Shown piece by piece: positions 36,431-49,929 of a stretch of DNA of 64,000 nt (its first letter is position 1; every line of letters begins with the position of its first letter). The DNA lies in assembly GCF_019097595.1 (NCBI RefSeq), contig NC_080716.1, positions 10,031,401-10,095,400 on the forward strand. The letters run 5' to 3'. Below the pieces are notes generated by a model. The model was not told the DNA's origin. It saw only the letters and a program-made list of their open reading frames with translations, and searched no databases. The DNA is from Hemibagrus wyckioides. Lineage: Eukaryota; Chordata; Actinopteri; Siluriformes; Bagridae. The position numbers and the translations under genes are program-made.

Positions 36431-37104
36431 GATACTAATGTAGGGTACTGGAAATCTTCCTTTAATGGTACTGGAAGTGGTTGTTCTCAAGTTACCAGTG
36501 CTACTGGGTTTTTTGGTTGGATAACAGGTGTGCTTTTTACTTGTGTGTTTTTACTTTTATTTTTTGCTTATTTATTGGAATGCTAGTACCCTTGTTTCTT
36601 CCTGATTTTTTCTATGGCAGAACAGATTATTCAAAACGGCTGTTGCTATCTTCTTTTGGAGTTTTTGTATGTTTATTAATAACTATAAGTGTTATTCCAC
36701 CAAATACTGATTTCTTAATGTTATTTAGCCAAAGCATTAACGCAATTTGTTTACAAATTATTTGCATTTTATTTGAGTTATTAAAGCTCTTCAAATACTA
36801 TTATTTTGATATTGATGTTATTTTGATTTTTGGTCATTTCCTTTAAATATACACTGTATTTAGGAGAAATATTGTCAGCAGAGCTCTGGCTATGCTTCAT
36901 GGGCCCATGGGGGTCCAGGACCACATTTTAAAGAATCACTTAATGATCACTGAATCACTGAATCAAGACTTCAAAAATAGCAGGAAATCAAGGATGTTAA
37001 ATAGGAAAGGTCGTGAAGGGACAGCTGTATCCAATCACATCCAAGATGTGTACATGAAAAACGAAGATGAAAATGAAAAAAAAATAAAAATAAATAAAAA
37101 AATA

Positions 37105-37147
<43 letters not shown>

Positions 37148-39384
37148 TATAAATAAATTCATTAAAAATGTAGGAATCCATGTGGGCCTTAATGTGAGCA
37201 AATGTGGCAGCACTATATATATGTGAATAAAATTCTTGGAGAATCACATCTGGCATGAAAATGTTTAATAGGTTTAATAAAAAAAAAAAAATACCACACA
37301 GTCGGAGAGGGAAATAATTGACAAGAAATATTTCAGCTGAATGGCAGGCTTGTAGCAGGGGGTATTCAAGGGTTGTGCAGACCTGACAAATTCAAACAAG
37401 ATGTGTGCTTATTTGACACTCTTAAATGAAACTCACCATGCCCCCATTTGACCCCCTGGATGACTAACTAGTTTAATGATTTCTTCCTTTTTTTTGTCCT
37501 TAAAGTTGACATGAGAAATCTGAGGGAATGGAGGAATCCTGTGGGTACTGGGTTCCGTTGTGAGTTCGTTGTGAGATTGTCCTCAGTGGCAAACCCAGAG
37601 GAAGCGGACATTCTTTTTTCAAAACAACTTTACGCACCATTTAGCTGCACGAACTGTCAGACACATGTGAGACAGGCACTCCCCTTGGAGAAATCAAAAA
37701 AGGTAACACAGCAGCAGCCCAGTAAAATCTGAACAACAACCATCATAGTGGAAAAGAACAAAACAATAAAATACACAAAAGGAATATAATTACGTGTTTG
37801 GGGGGGACAAATGTATTACTCTCTCTGAACACATTCTTATAAACCTCTAACATGACTAATCAGAAAAGTTGTGTTTTCCCCAAAAGTATTCCAGTAACAA
37901 GAAATCTTTCTGCATCAGGCTAAAACATGCTGAAAAACCCAGATGTTTGAGCAGGCAACACCTCCTATATATTCTAACCTTTACCATTTGTTTGCCTTTG
38001 CAACTGATGACGCAAGCAAAATAAAGACAGCTATAATAAGTCTGGTCATTAAGACCACAGCAGAGTTGAGTCTTCTGTCTGTGTCAGCGTGTATGAAAGT
38101 GTGTGGGTGGATGTACTAAGTCCCTGTTCCTTATAAGCAGGAACTGCATGGTTTGTCGATAACAGCCGAGCCCACTGGTGTTCTACTGAAGTCCCACACA
38201 CTGTAGCCAGTTCCGCTAATCACTAATGCCTCATTGCACTCCATGCTTAAACACGTCAGGGGCTGGGAGGCAAAACAATAAACAGTATCAGCTCTCAGGC
38301 CACAGTGAACCTCTGGCCTCAAATTACATTCATATGTCTGTTATCTCTGCTATGTACTGTAGCGCTTAGTCCTTCTGGCTATTACTCATGCACTGGACAT
38401 TGATATCTAGAGAGGTATTGCTATGGATTCAGTTGCTCCTGTGTTTTGAACATTTTGAGTGTCTGTACAAATGTGTTTGAGAGTGCTATAAGTGGTCAAG
38501 TGTGACTAAGAAAGAAGGGCATTCTGTATGGGCATGTTTTTATATGTATAAAACAGCCAAACATTGTTTTTGTTGTTATTGTTGTTGTTGTTGAGATTAA
38601 GGTTAGGAGTAAGTGTAGGAAGCATCAATTAACCAGTTATCTACAGTAACACACTAGTGAATTGAAATACCCACAAAGGTATAATTACATGTGTGTGTGT
38701 GTGCGTGTGTGTGTGCGTGTGAGTGTGTGTGTGTGAGAGAGAGAGAGACGGAAGAAAGGAAGCGCGCATCCTGGTTAAATGTTAAGTGTGTGTATTGATG
38801 CTAAAAATCCCTCTGTGCCTGAATGTACATAGCAATGTTCAGGCACACCTAATCCTATCTCTTTCTCTCTGAGACCTGCTCCAGCCCACACATTTTATTA
38901 CTGAGCTGTATCTGCCCAGAATAGACAACACACACAGTAGGAGTGAGAAGGATGAGAAAGAGAAGAAAACAATATAGCAGCAATTTCCAATAGATGGTGC
39001 TAAAGCAGATCTACATGGAAACCGGAAGCGCTGAATTTGGCCTGGTTGGTGAGAACATGTCTAACTAGTTTAACAATCAACGATATACCAGTTTAACATC
39101 AACGATATTGTACCAGTAGAATCATCAGTCTATTGTTAATAGATTTCAGATCTTCAGCTTAGAACCTTATCATCTGGAAAGTTATCTCTGAATTTAGGTG
39201 AGTCATGCCAGTAATTTCATCAAATTGATTCAATAATCTGAAATCCACAGTCTAATGGTCTGTTATGTTTAAGTAATCAAGTTTCTTTTATTATATTATT
39301 AGAAAAGTTCACCATTAATCCATCTTATCAACATTTGAAGCTTCTCTTGTTTTGTCCCACTCAGTAATTATTTAAAGTTTCCTA

Positions 39385-39465
<81 letters not shown>

Positions 39466-40515
39466 GGAGACGATGAAGAAGAAGAAGAAGAAGATGAATT
39501 CATGGTTTCAGCACTGTTCTTTGGGACCACCATAAATAAAGATGAGCCTGATGATGATTAACAACATATCTTGCTACAGAAGAAATTATGTATACAGTAT
39601 AAACTACATTATTATTTATACATTTTGTCTCATCTAGAAAAATCCAATCTAACAGAAATTACATATCATAAAACAACAGATCATAAATCCTATTAAAGCA
39701 CATGATTTACCTGCAGAAAAAGAAGGACTGACTAAGTTTGCCAAGAAGCAAGCTTCCTTGGAGCAACATACCAGTCAGTTTCCTTAGAAAAGATTTGATT
39801 TTGTTTTTAATGCAAAGGCAATAAATGGTGTTATTGAGAAAGTACCTTTGCTGCATTATAACACAGAACAGGAGCTGGTAACAGGCATGGGCCAAATACT
39901 GACCCAGCAATAACAGGCTCTCTTTCTTATCATTATTATTTCAACCATGTTCCCTGCAAGTGGGTTACTTAGTGTGTACTGCTACATCAGAAACATGCTA
40001 ACCTTGGCTTGTATTTTGTAAATGTTAAACATAGATACAAAATATACTCACAGCTCATTACTACCTCCACTTCCAGTCACTGTACAGTCCTCCGTTTCAC
40101 AACAGCAACTGGTAACCACAAAGACAGTGAGGAGATCATCAGCTTAGGGTAGTGAAATTTTGAGACAACTGACTGAGCAACACTCTATAAGATACCTGGG
40201 AAGGCCTTGTAACAGGCTTACACAGCATTGTTGATTACATTAATTTCTGTATGGAAAACACAGTGCCAACAACAAGCCCTAAGTCACCTCTGAAATGACG
40301 GCTCGGCTGAATTGCAAAAAGAGAACAGCAATGACAGCAGGAACAGTAAGTGAATACAGAAGAGGAAGATCAGAGAGCTAAGGATGCCTACAGAGGAGGA
40401 CAGACAACAAAATAAGAATGTGGCTGAAGTATGGAAGGGGATTATTAATATGACTAGACACATCCATTGATAAGAAGGATGAGTGGGTGTGGTTTGGGGC
40501 AACATGCTGATCTTG
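36431..40515. other. Intergenic DNA with microsatellites, no gene seen
   Basis: Contains (AAT)n at 37105-37146, GT/GA-rich 38690-38747, and (TAC)n(TAA)n at 39386-39466 followed by GAA units to 39495. The 121-residue ORF at 36481-36846 is extremely rich in F, L and I from AT-rich sequence and has no motif, so I treat it as chance. The ORF at 37511-37732 is unassigned. Confidence 0.5.
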
Positions 40516-40519
40516 TTTT

Positions 40520-42268
40520 CAGTGTGTTTTGCCTCTTCCCACTCCCCTTCCTCCTGAAATTGAATCATTTTCGTTTCTGCTGTCCATCACAACCTGTCAG
40601 TTGAGTAGGGAACCGAAGAGAATCAGTGTGAGAAAGGCCAATGGACCAGATGACATCAGCTACCTGGTGCTTAGGGCATGTGCACACCAGCTATGTGTAG
40701 TTGTGCAACCTGAGACAGGAGTAAGTCCTGTGGACGGTGTCCTAAACACTGCACACTCAAAAGACTTTAACGCCAAACTTGATGAAGGCACTGAAGGTGT
40801 GAATTCACCAACCTAAGACCTCTAACCAGCCCATCAAGTGACCTGCAGCAGTTCACCTAGCAGCCACACACTGGGGTGGATGATGTAGACATCTACCTGC
40901 TGCACAGAACCCTTTCTCATTTGGACAGGAAGCACTGTGTGGGCCATATTCTCTGACTTCTCCAGTGTTTTCAACACCATACAGCCATGCTGTTAGATAT
41001 CACTGCAATGTGATAATATAATGGGGACCACTTCATAATTTTCAGAATCCTGGACCACCTTACAATTAAGCCACTTTAAATGAACCATCAGGATTGTCCA
41101 CAGGTGAACAGTGGGGAGAATTCTGGATCAACTGTGCACTTTCTACATATCAGACTTTAGATATAACTTGCTGTCACCTGCAGAAGTTTTTAGATTACTT
41201 ATCCTCTGGTGTATTACTGCTGGACAGAAAGGAGGATTCTGGAGACTAGTGGTGTGAAACGGTGCTGTCAAACAGCTGAAGGTGAGTAGAGTCAAGGAGC
41301 TTGTAATGGACTTTCCAAGGTCAAATCATCTTCCTTCCACATCTATCATCACCCAAGGAATGCTACCCAAGTACGAATACCTGATTATTATTTTTAAAAA
41401 TTAAACTAGCCTGGACAGAAAACAATGATGTCACATACAGAAAGGGCCAAAGTTGATCTGTTGAGGAGAATGAGATCATTTGGAATCTGCAGTGAACATT
41501 TTATAATTCAATGGTGTATTTGTTTGTTTGTTGACTTGTCTGCTGGGTAAGCTCTCTGGAGGAGGTGGATGATTAAAAAAAAAGATGAACAATCACTGAC
41601 GACACCATCCACCAACTGCGTAAAACATGAGGGCACTCGGCCTTTTTTTTTCAGAAATTAACTGCTGCTACGCATTGCACTTGCAATCATTTAACTTTAG
41701 GAACGTACAAGCACTGCTATTTTGCGTTATAGCATTTGTAAATTGCACATACAGAATGAACAATAGCTTCACTAACAGTTTGCACTCTTGCCTTGCACTC
41801 TTGTCTTTCACTATATGTCACAAGTAAGTATACATTTATCATGGGCATTTTTTCAACATGACATTTTACTCTACTGTATCAGTGCTTCTTTTTGGACATT
41901 TACTGATCATGTTGCTAGTTTTAATTGTTCATTCTATATTAATATCTTGTTTATACCTATCATGCTGTTGCCCTTCAATCTGTATACTTACCATATTAAG
42001 ACAGTGATAGTGTCTGTCACATCAATCAGCATCAGACTCAATTTCCCAGAGAACATCATGGCCTACAAACATGACTGACAAGGCCTACAATCCATCTCTG
42101 CCTCCTGACACTGTGATACTTTTCTCCCTCACTATTCTAATCATGCCACTGTAACACTTATGTGTAACACGTAACACATCTTATCTTATCTTATCTTATC
42201 TTATCTTATCTTATCTTATCTTATCTTATCTTATCTTATCTTATCTTATCTTATCTTATCTTATCTTA
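40520..42268 (+). mobile_element. Decayed LINE (L2/Rex-like) with (TTATC)n tail
   Basis: RKANGPDDISYLVLRACAHQL (40635-40700) aligns with [21 protein letters not shown] of the younger LINE. SDFSSVFNTIQP (40955-40990) is RT motif A. KELVMDF-like sequence near 41300 is the region after motif C, and GQS.LLRRMRSFGI-like sequence is found near 41445-41490. It ends in a 90-base pentanucleotide array, consistent with a LINE 3' tail that expanded. All frames are broken. Confidence 0.7.
42178..42268 (+). repeat. (TTATC)n pentanucleotide array
   Basis: About 18 perfect five-base units, directly after the 3' end of the decayed LINE. Confidence 0.95.
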
Positions 42269-42956
42269 ATGCAAGAGCTACTATCAGCAATGCAACACCA
42301 TAAGAATCTGCAGAGTTTCACCTGTTTGCATATAGAGACTGAACCTGTTGCACTGTCAGTGGCTATATCTCTTTCTCTGTTAGTCCATTATTCTACTATA
42401 AATCATATAATGCTATAAAGCAGGAGTACAGCACAATAGCAGCACTAAATACACTATAGAGTGTTATAGCTGCCTTGGCACAACATAAGCTTCTCCAACA
42501 AATTTAATACACAAAACCTGACAAAACAGTAGACGTAAAAATGTATATACAGAACAAAAGCTGAGGGCGAGAGGTGTTATGTACATTATTATTATTATTA
42601 TTTTTGTAAAATACAAAGTGTACATTAATAGTATAACAGCGTTTTGCCTATGGCCAGCATGATGGAAATAGTACCAGCCATTTAGCTAACCTGTGTGCAG
42701 AAAAGTGACGTGTGGAATTGTTCAGTCAATAGACGGGTTAAAGGAAACTTATTTATGTGAATGAAAACTTGTGATTATGAGCCACCTTAAATGAGCCCAT
42801 ATTCAGAAGTGTTTGGACAAGTGTGAAATTGTGAAAACACCTTAAGTAACATTTAAACAATGAACAGTCTCTGCTAAATTTAGTGGAAGATAAAAATAAA
42901 ATAGACCAGAACATAGAAAACAATTAGTATTAGGTGTACTGCAGTACATTACTATA

Positions 42957-42958
42957 TA

Positions 42959-42995
<37 letters not shown>

Positions 42996-43405
42996 GCACA
43001 TTTTAGCTGCTGCCTCAGAGTTTTCTGTTCTTTCTTTAATTTCTTCTTCCCATTTTTCACTGTTGAATGTTTTCTGTGGCATTGTTTTAATGTAATTGGT
43101 CATTAATGAAAATTGTCTTTCATCTGCCAGTTGTGGTGGAGCTCCAGACTCAAGCTTGAAACAGTGGATTTCCCTGTGCATGATGCATGTCCACCCACAC
43201 GCTGTGGACTGAGTGAAGCTTCTGATCTCTTTGCCATAGTCTTATGTGGGACTGTGAGCAGCTACGCCGCTGAAATTAAGCCAGAGCAGCGTTTGAAGAA
43301 GTCTGTCTGTCTGTTTAATCTTTTTGTTTGTTTGTCATTATTTTGTGTTTTTGTATGCCTTTTGTAAGTCACCTTGGTTGTGAGAAATGTGCTATCTAAA
43401 TGAAA

Positions 43406-43468
<63 letters not shown>

Positions 43469-43470
43469 TT
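42957..43470 (+). repeat. Retroelement 3'-end remnant between (AAT)n and (ATT)n arrays
   Basis: 'ttgtaagtcaccttggttg' then 'gtgctatctaaatgaaac' followed by (ATT)n (43407-43466) is the usual 3' end of a teleost non-LTR element. A complementary (AAT)n array lies at 42957-42997, so the region could fold back. No coding part is recognised. Confidence 0.5.
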
Positions 43471-43929
43471 GCTGAAATCTAATTTCACTATGGGTAACCA
43501 CCCAAGCCCTTAATGTATGCAAACACCGGAAAGATGGAGATAATGAAAGATTTATATGTGAATATTTCTGTATTAATATTTGAGTGGGGGAAGTGTGTTG
43601 AATATGTGAGCAGTCCTTTGGAGAGCATGCTGTACCAGCATCTTCAACAGAGTATTAACTAGCAGGGTTGGCTTCTCTCAAATAGCGAATGAAATTTTAA
43701 TCAGAGCTTTTAATTTTAATAAACATTCTACAATGGGAGTGACACTGCATATTAACTGCTTTTAGCTCTTCCTGTCTCGATCCATACAGATACTTAAAGG
43801 TTCAGGTGACGTCACTTCCCCTCTTTTCAAGGAATTCTTCAGCATTTTACAAACTGCAGTAAGCTTCAGATATGACATCTGCTGCATATGTCACATCTCA
43901 ATATACATTTGTCATGTGTTTTCTATGCA

Positions 43930-43987
43930 GCATGATAGGTACATACTTGACAGATCTACATTTCTATCATGTATGTACCTATCATGC
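43930..43987. repeat. Inverted repeat, 24-bp arms, 10-bp loop
   Basis: Left arm 43930-43953 starting GCATGATAGGTACATAC and right arm 43964-43987 are complementary at 22 of 24 positions, with the outer 17 perfect. No recognised family. Confidence 0.9.
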
Positions 43988-43999
43988 TTCTATAGCTTT

Positions 44000-44400
44000 C
44001 ATTCTGATCCTTTTCCAGCCTTGTTTCAGTGTGTTTTAGGCCACCAACCTCCCCTGTTTCCTTTGATTGCCAACTCCTCTGACTCGTCGATGACTGGTTC
44101 AGGAGAAGTGAACAAGTGTGCGAGGTTGCAATCTGTGTAGCGTCACACAGAGTGGCTTACAAACATGGCCAGTGATGACCACAACATCCAACAGCCATCA
44201 CAAACTCTGTCATGTTCATGTTCACCATCCTTCTAATTACACACCCCTGGATTCACTTACACAATCATGCCAAGAGTATCAAAATACGAAATATTAAGAC
44301 TGTATCTTGCCATATTGGTTTCTGGTTTTGATTCTTGTTCTGTCTTCGTCTTTTGCCCTGGTTACCGTGATCGCAATAAACATTAATGCTAAACTTCTGT
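44000..44400 (+). mobile_element. Ty3/gypsy remnant (integrase C-terminal end and possible LTR)
   Basis: FPALFQCVLGHQPPLFP (44018-44070) matches the conserved 'PFQCVLGYQPPLFPW' of teleost gypsy integrases. About 200 bases later 'ttttgccctggttaccgtg' and 'caataaacattaa' look like the end of a gypsy LTR. Everything in between is eroded. Confidence 0.6.
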
Positions 44401-44866
44401 AGAATATCATCAATATGACTCATGAAATTTCCCTAATTGTTCAGTCACTTTAAATATAAATGGTAAAGAAACCTCAAAAGATGTATAATTTGTCCCTTTT
44501 GAACCACTGTCTGACGGTTCTATTATTGTTTGTCTCATTGTAGCTCAGGATAAACAATGAAGTATATAATTTTCTACCTAATAATGCAGCGAACACCCCC
44601 AAACCCTAAAAGTGTTCCAAGAAATGCCCTAGTGTTCAAAAACCTATTTGATAGAGTTGGTATGATGTTCTCTGACTCTTGCATCCAGACATCTTAATTG
44701 TTAAAGTTGATTACTTGTATTTTTGCATTATATTTGTGTATTTTATGAATTTAATGGCTGCCCTGAAAATTTCATTATGTGAGTGTTCCAAGTCTTCTGA
44801 TTGTTGGCGATTACAAATTTACAAATTTTGTCTATAGTAAAAACACGTTAGAAACTTCTATACTTT

Positions 44867-45072
<206 letters not shown>

Positions 45073-45781
45073 TAATAAGGTAATAAATTAATATAAGTTC
45101 TTCATGTTTTGCGAGTACACAGTGAAGTAAAAAAGTGTTTTGTTATATTATTTATATTTTAACAATATTATTTTCAAGTATACTGTATTTTTCCTCTCTC
45201 TGCTGACTTGATTTGAAGAACAACATGAAGTGACTATGCAGTAATCTAAGACAAATGCTGTGTAACCGTTTGTGTTGTCTGTTATTGATAGCTTCAGCAT
45301 GGATTGTTTGAAAAGGTTATACTAACAATATTATCCTGTTGCTGTCAAACAGAATGAATGAGTCAGGATGATGCTTACAGGAGCCTACAGACAAACACAG
45401 CTGTACACAGCTATTTCTTTTTATTCATTATATCTTTATCTTACATTTTTCACTCTTCTTTCTTTTACTTCTGCTGTCTGCTGAAACACATTTTCTGAAA
45501 AGTCTGAAAGTCAATGACATGCTGTCCTGTCTCATTTTTGTCTGTTGATATTATTCCTTAATTAATAAAGAATTTTTGTTTGTGTTTAATCAACACTACA
45601 AGCTCAGTCCAAATTCAAATCCAATTATTCTCATTATAAGAGAACAAGGTCAAAGCAATTTGCATCAAGCCATGGATTGATCGTTGCTGTTATTCTCATC
45701 AACTCCAGGGAGTTAAATAAGCTATTTTATGGATTTTTTATGATTTACACAGTTACACATTACACATACTTTGACTATAGA

Positions 45782-45875
45782 TCTGTTTATCATTCATTCA
45801 TTCATTTGATCATGATTGTGGTGGATCTGGAACATATCCCCTGAACACTGGGTTTGTTGCACCACAGGGCAAATA
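45782..45875 (+). repeat. Fragment of the interspersed repeat family seen at 150-432
   Basis: 'cattcattcattcattt', 'tggtggatctggaacatat' and 'cctgaacactgggtttg' match the left end of this common family. Only the left part is left. Confidence 0.5.
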
Positions 45876-48577
45876 TCAGTGATTATCATTATTATTGTGA
45901 TTATGATTATTATTGTGGACTAAACTCACATGACGTGGACTAGACAATTGTGCTGACTTTCAACTTAATCAATATAATCAAAGGAAGACTTGCCACTCAA
46001 CTTTCACTTTGACATCAACGAATTGTGACTTCAATTGGACTTGATAAAACCAAAGATTCAAATGATCCATTCAAAAGTGTGCAGTGAACCAACTTTTCAG
46101 CAAACCTCCACAGATTTTCAAACTGATCAGCTTTTGAAGCTCCACAAAGCAAATCCCTAGGCAAAGCCAGATTGAATTGATATGTGAACTTAATGGTTTA
46201 GTTTCTATAGTCATTGTTATGCACCTTTCAAATACCTGTATTAATTCCACAGAGTAATAAAGTTTCTATTATGTCTAGATTATGCTGGAAAACAATTTAG
46301 AAATATCTGCATTGGCTTTCTGAGTCAAAACTTAACGTTAAGGCAGGACTTGGCATTTTATTTAAGTCATGTTATTTATGAATTATTTATACCAAAACAA
46401 TGACTTGACCCTACCTCTTGATTATTGGTCCACTGGTCCACTGACTGTAAAAAAAAAAATATGGCCAGTGTGTATAAATATGACACTATTAAAGAATAAA
46501 AATATCCTATTATGGATCAAATTATAAACAACACTTAATTTAAGATGTACACATAAAGGTTGGATGTTTGGTCTGCTTTTATCCAAAGGCATGCTTTTTT
46601 TTTTCTTTACAGGAGAATGCACTGAATTAACAAAAGCCTTGGCATTATTTTATATCTTCAAAATATCAGTTTGAAAATGTGTAGGATAAAATATCCTACA
46701 TCCCACGAAAACACTATGATTCCATGATATCAATTTATTGTCCATGGCTTCATTAAATTTTGTGCATGATAACAGTTAAAACTAAAATGCAAAATAGTAG
46801 GATGTGCTGGATCAAGTGCTATTTCATAAGCTGCTGAATAAAGCCATATTCTAATAATAATTACAACTAGGATTATTTACGCAAAAAATCAATATATTGG
46901 CAATATATCAGACTCCTATTAGATATTTATCTGAATGACTGATATCTCCTCATTCATACATCATCCTCTTAGGCTTTTTTCATTTTTTTTTTCTATCCTT
47001 GTTTAAGCAGGTGTATCCTTCTAGACATATCACTGACATTGTATATATGAGTTTCAAGATGATGCCATAGATCTCAAATATAAAGGTGAATTCTTATCCT
47101 TAAGAATTACTATTCAACAACCTTACAAATATTTAGCTGTTTTTATTAAAAAATCCCCAACCTCATCCATCCTTGATCAAAGTCACTTACTTTGGCTTAT
47201 TTGGAAAAAAAACAAAACTGTAAATTTCATTTAAAATATCACTGTTTAATTATTGATTTAGAGAGCCAAGCATAGCACTGATCCCATAAATCATATTCTA
47301 AATTGTGCCATGACTGACATGGAGGAAAAGGATCAATGGATTAATTTCTTTGAGATGGGTGTTCTCGTGGGCAGTGGACGTGTCTATACATGCAAAAAGT
47401 GGGATTATGAAATTTGAGCCGTGAACTCTTAGGTTGATTGGCTCAGGAAAAACTGCCCCAAACATGAAATACACAAGAGGAGCAATGAGGGCTCTTCCTT
47501 ACCAGTTCAATCACACTGAATAAACACTGGGTCACACAAACGTGGACTGCCTTCAATCGAGTGACATTTTGGTCAAAAATGCACATATTTTTCCCTTTCC
47601 AGATGATCTAGCGTGATACACACACACTGCCCTTAAACCACTTTATGCTGTTAATTTAAATAGATATATTTATATAGTATAGTAAACTATATTTTATATA
47701 GTTAATTTAATTAGATATATCTTTGTGGTGGTTTCTAACAATTTTAGCACTTTATAATTTTTTATTAGAATTGTTTTCTTCTTCATTGTGTTGTTTTGCA
47801 TCACATACTGTACTTAATGAGTAGCAAAATGTCTAAATAACCTATGGACATATGGGGCATTTATCCTCTGGCTGAATCAGTGATTATTTGACCATCAGTA
47901 TTGTTTTTCTCTTAGTGACTTGGGTTCAACAAGCAGAGGCATAGAGGCATTTGCTGGATTTGGCCTGTTAACTCAGGACCAGGTGAAATGATTCCATCTG
48001 TGATCTAGTTTATTTCTAATAATTTATAAATGTTATTTGTATTTTTATAAATAAAAAAGGGGATATTATTATTAAACATACAATGAATATGAGATGGTGG
48101 GGATTTCTGGAAATAGTATTAGGCTTTAAGCTATTAAAGATAGCTACAATAAAAAAACACTGACATATTGTCTATGGTCATGTTTCAAAATTTTATATGG
48201 ATTGAAATGTCTTTTTCACATCTGGAGGTAACCAGAAATGTGATTCAGCTGAGTGCCGTGCTGATATTTAGTACAACATGATTGCAAATGAAATGTTGCT
48301 TTTTTACAACAGTTCTATGAACAACAAATATTGAGGAACTGACATTCAGATTCAATATCACTGAATATTTTCATTGCGTTTGTTCCATCAGTGAAAATAG
48401 TTCAAAAGTCCAAAATTACCAAGTTTTTCCACTAGGTTGATATCACTGCAACATATTTGTTAACATATGATTTGCCTCACTCATTTTTATACCTTATACA
48501 CCGTTTCCATGGCTCCTTGTGTCTTGTGGATGCGTGGGTGGAGTTGCTATGGAAGAGACCACACCCATCAGGATAGA
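45876..48577. other. Intergenic DNA, no gene seen
   Basis: AT-rich, no protein motif. 48180-48570 has the look of a non-autonomous DNA transposon into which the Tc1-like element inserted, but I cannot identify its ends. Confidence 0.45.
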
Positions 48578-49828
48578 TACACTATATTGCCAAAAGTATT
48601 CGCTCACCTGCCTTGACTTGCATATGAACTTAAGTGACATCCCATTCCTAATCCATAGGGTTCAATATGACGTCGGTCCACCCTTTGCAGCTATAACAGC
48701 TTCAACTCTTCTGGGAAGGCTGTTCACACGGTTTAGGAGTGTGTTTATGGGAATTTTTGACCATTCTTCCAGAAGCTCATTTGTGAGGTCACACACTGAT
48801 GTTGGACGAGAAGGTCTGGCTCTCAGTCTCCGCTCTAATTCATCCCAAAGGTGTTCTATCGGGTTGAGGTCAGGACTCTGTGCAGGCCAGTCAAGTTCAT
48901 CCACACCAGACTCTGTCATCCATGTCTTTATGGACCTTGCTTTGTGCACTGGTGCACAGTCATGTTGGAACAGGAAGGGGCCAGCTCCAAACTGTTCCCA
49001 CAAAATTGGGAGCATGAAATTGTCCAAAATGTCTTGGTATGCTGAAGCATTCAGAGTTCCTTTCACTGGAACTAAGGGGCCAAGCCCAGCTCCTGAAAAA
49101 CAACCCCACACCATAATCCCCCTCCACCAAACTTTACACTTGGCACAATGCAGCCAGGCAAGTACAGTTCTCCTGGCAACCGCCAAACCCAGACTCGTCC
49201 ATCAGATTGCCAGATGGAGAAGCACGATTCGTCACTCCAGAGAACGCGTCTCCACTGCTCTAGAGTCCAGTGGCGGCGTGCTTTACACCACTGCATCCGA
49301 CGCTTTGCATTGCACTTGGTGATGTATGGCTTGGATGCAGCTGCTCGGCCATGGAAACCCATTCCATGAAGCTCTCTGCGCACTGTTCTTGAGCTAATCT
49401 GAAGGCCACATGAAGTTTGGAGGTCTGTAGCGATTGACTCTGCAGAAAGTTGGCGACCTCTTCGCACTATGCGCCTCAGCATCCGCTGACCCCGCTCCGT
49501 CAGTTTACGTGGCCTACCACTTCGTGGCTGAGTTGCTGTCGTTCCCAAACACTTCCACGTTCTTATAATACAGCTGACAGTTGACTGTGGAATATTTAGG
49601 AGCGAGGAAATTTCACGACTGGATTTGTTGCACAGGTGGCATCCTATCACAGTTCCACGCTGGAATTCACTGAGCTCCTGAGAGCGACCCATTCTTTCAC
49701 AAATGTTTGTAAAAACAGTCTGCATGCCTAGGTGCTTGATTTTATACACCTGTGGCCATGGAAGTGATTGGAACACCTGATTCTGGTTATTTGGATGGGT
49801 GAGCGAATACTTTTGGCAATATAGTATA
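48578..49828 (-). mobile_element. Tc1-like transposon, copy 1, near full-length
   Basis: About 1.25 kb between TA dinucleotides. The left terminus reads CACTATATTGCCAAAAGTAT. The right terminus is its complement with one changed base close to the end. The complementary termini continue through GCTCACC. One transposase gene fills the element on the minus strand. The copy at 60997-62246 has the same size, ends and orientation. Confidence 0.95.
48662..49692 (-). pseudogene. Tc1-like DD34E transposase, one frameshift
   Basis: Starts MGRSQELSEFQRG. The N-terminal part holds a paired-like helix-turn-helix domain and GRPRKL, the AT-hook-like linker. The catalytic triad is recognisable: D in LWSDESCF (first frame), D in [10 protein letters not shown] and E in LNPIEHLWD (34 residues apart, second frame). 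The frame breaks inside the glycine loop before MVWGCFSG: a C run at 49118-49122 has five bases where the sister copy has six (61537-61542). With that base the gene would span 1032 bases (343 codons plus stop), the normal Tc1 size. As it stands, the product would stop before the second catalytic residue. Confidence 0.93.
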
Positions 49829-49929
49829 TGTTTCATTAACGTATAAAGATGATCAGTCAAAACAAATTTGTATTTATTTATTTTCCTTTAAATTTACAAA
49901 TGGATCCAACCATGCCAGACAAATGTCTA

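Noticed and set aside
36481..36846. 121-residue hydrophobic ORF that could look like a membrane protein
   Set aside because: Hydrophobicity follows from TTT/ATT-rich DNA. No motif, no flanking gene signals.
42178..42268. Regular array that might suggest a CRISPR-like structure
   Set aside because: Units are contiguous five-base repeats without spacers, in a vertebrate genome.
48519..49322. Plus-strand ORF of 267 residues
   Set aside because: Lies antisense to the Tc1-like transposase. The same open antisense frame recurs in copy 2 (60959-61681), as expected from shared DNA. No protein motif of its own.
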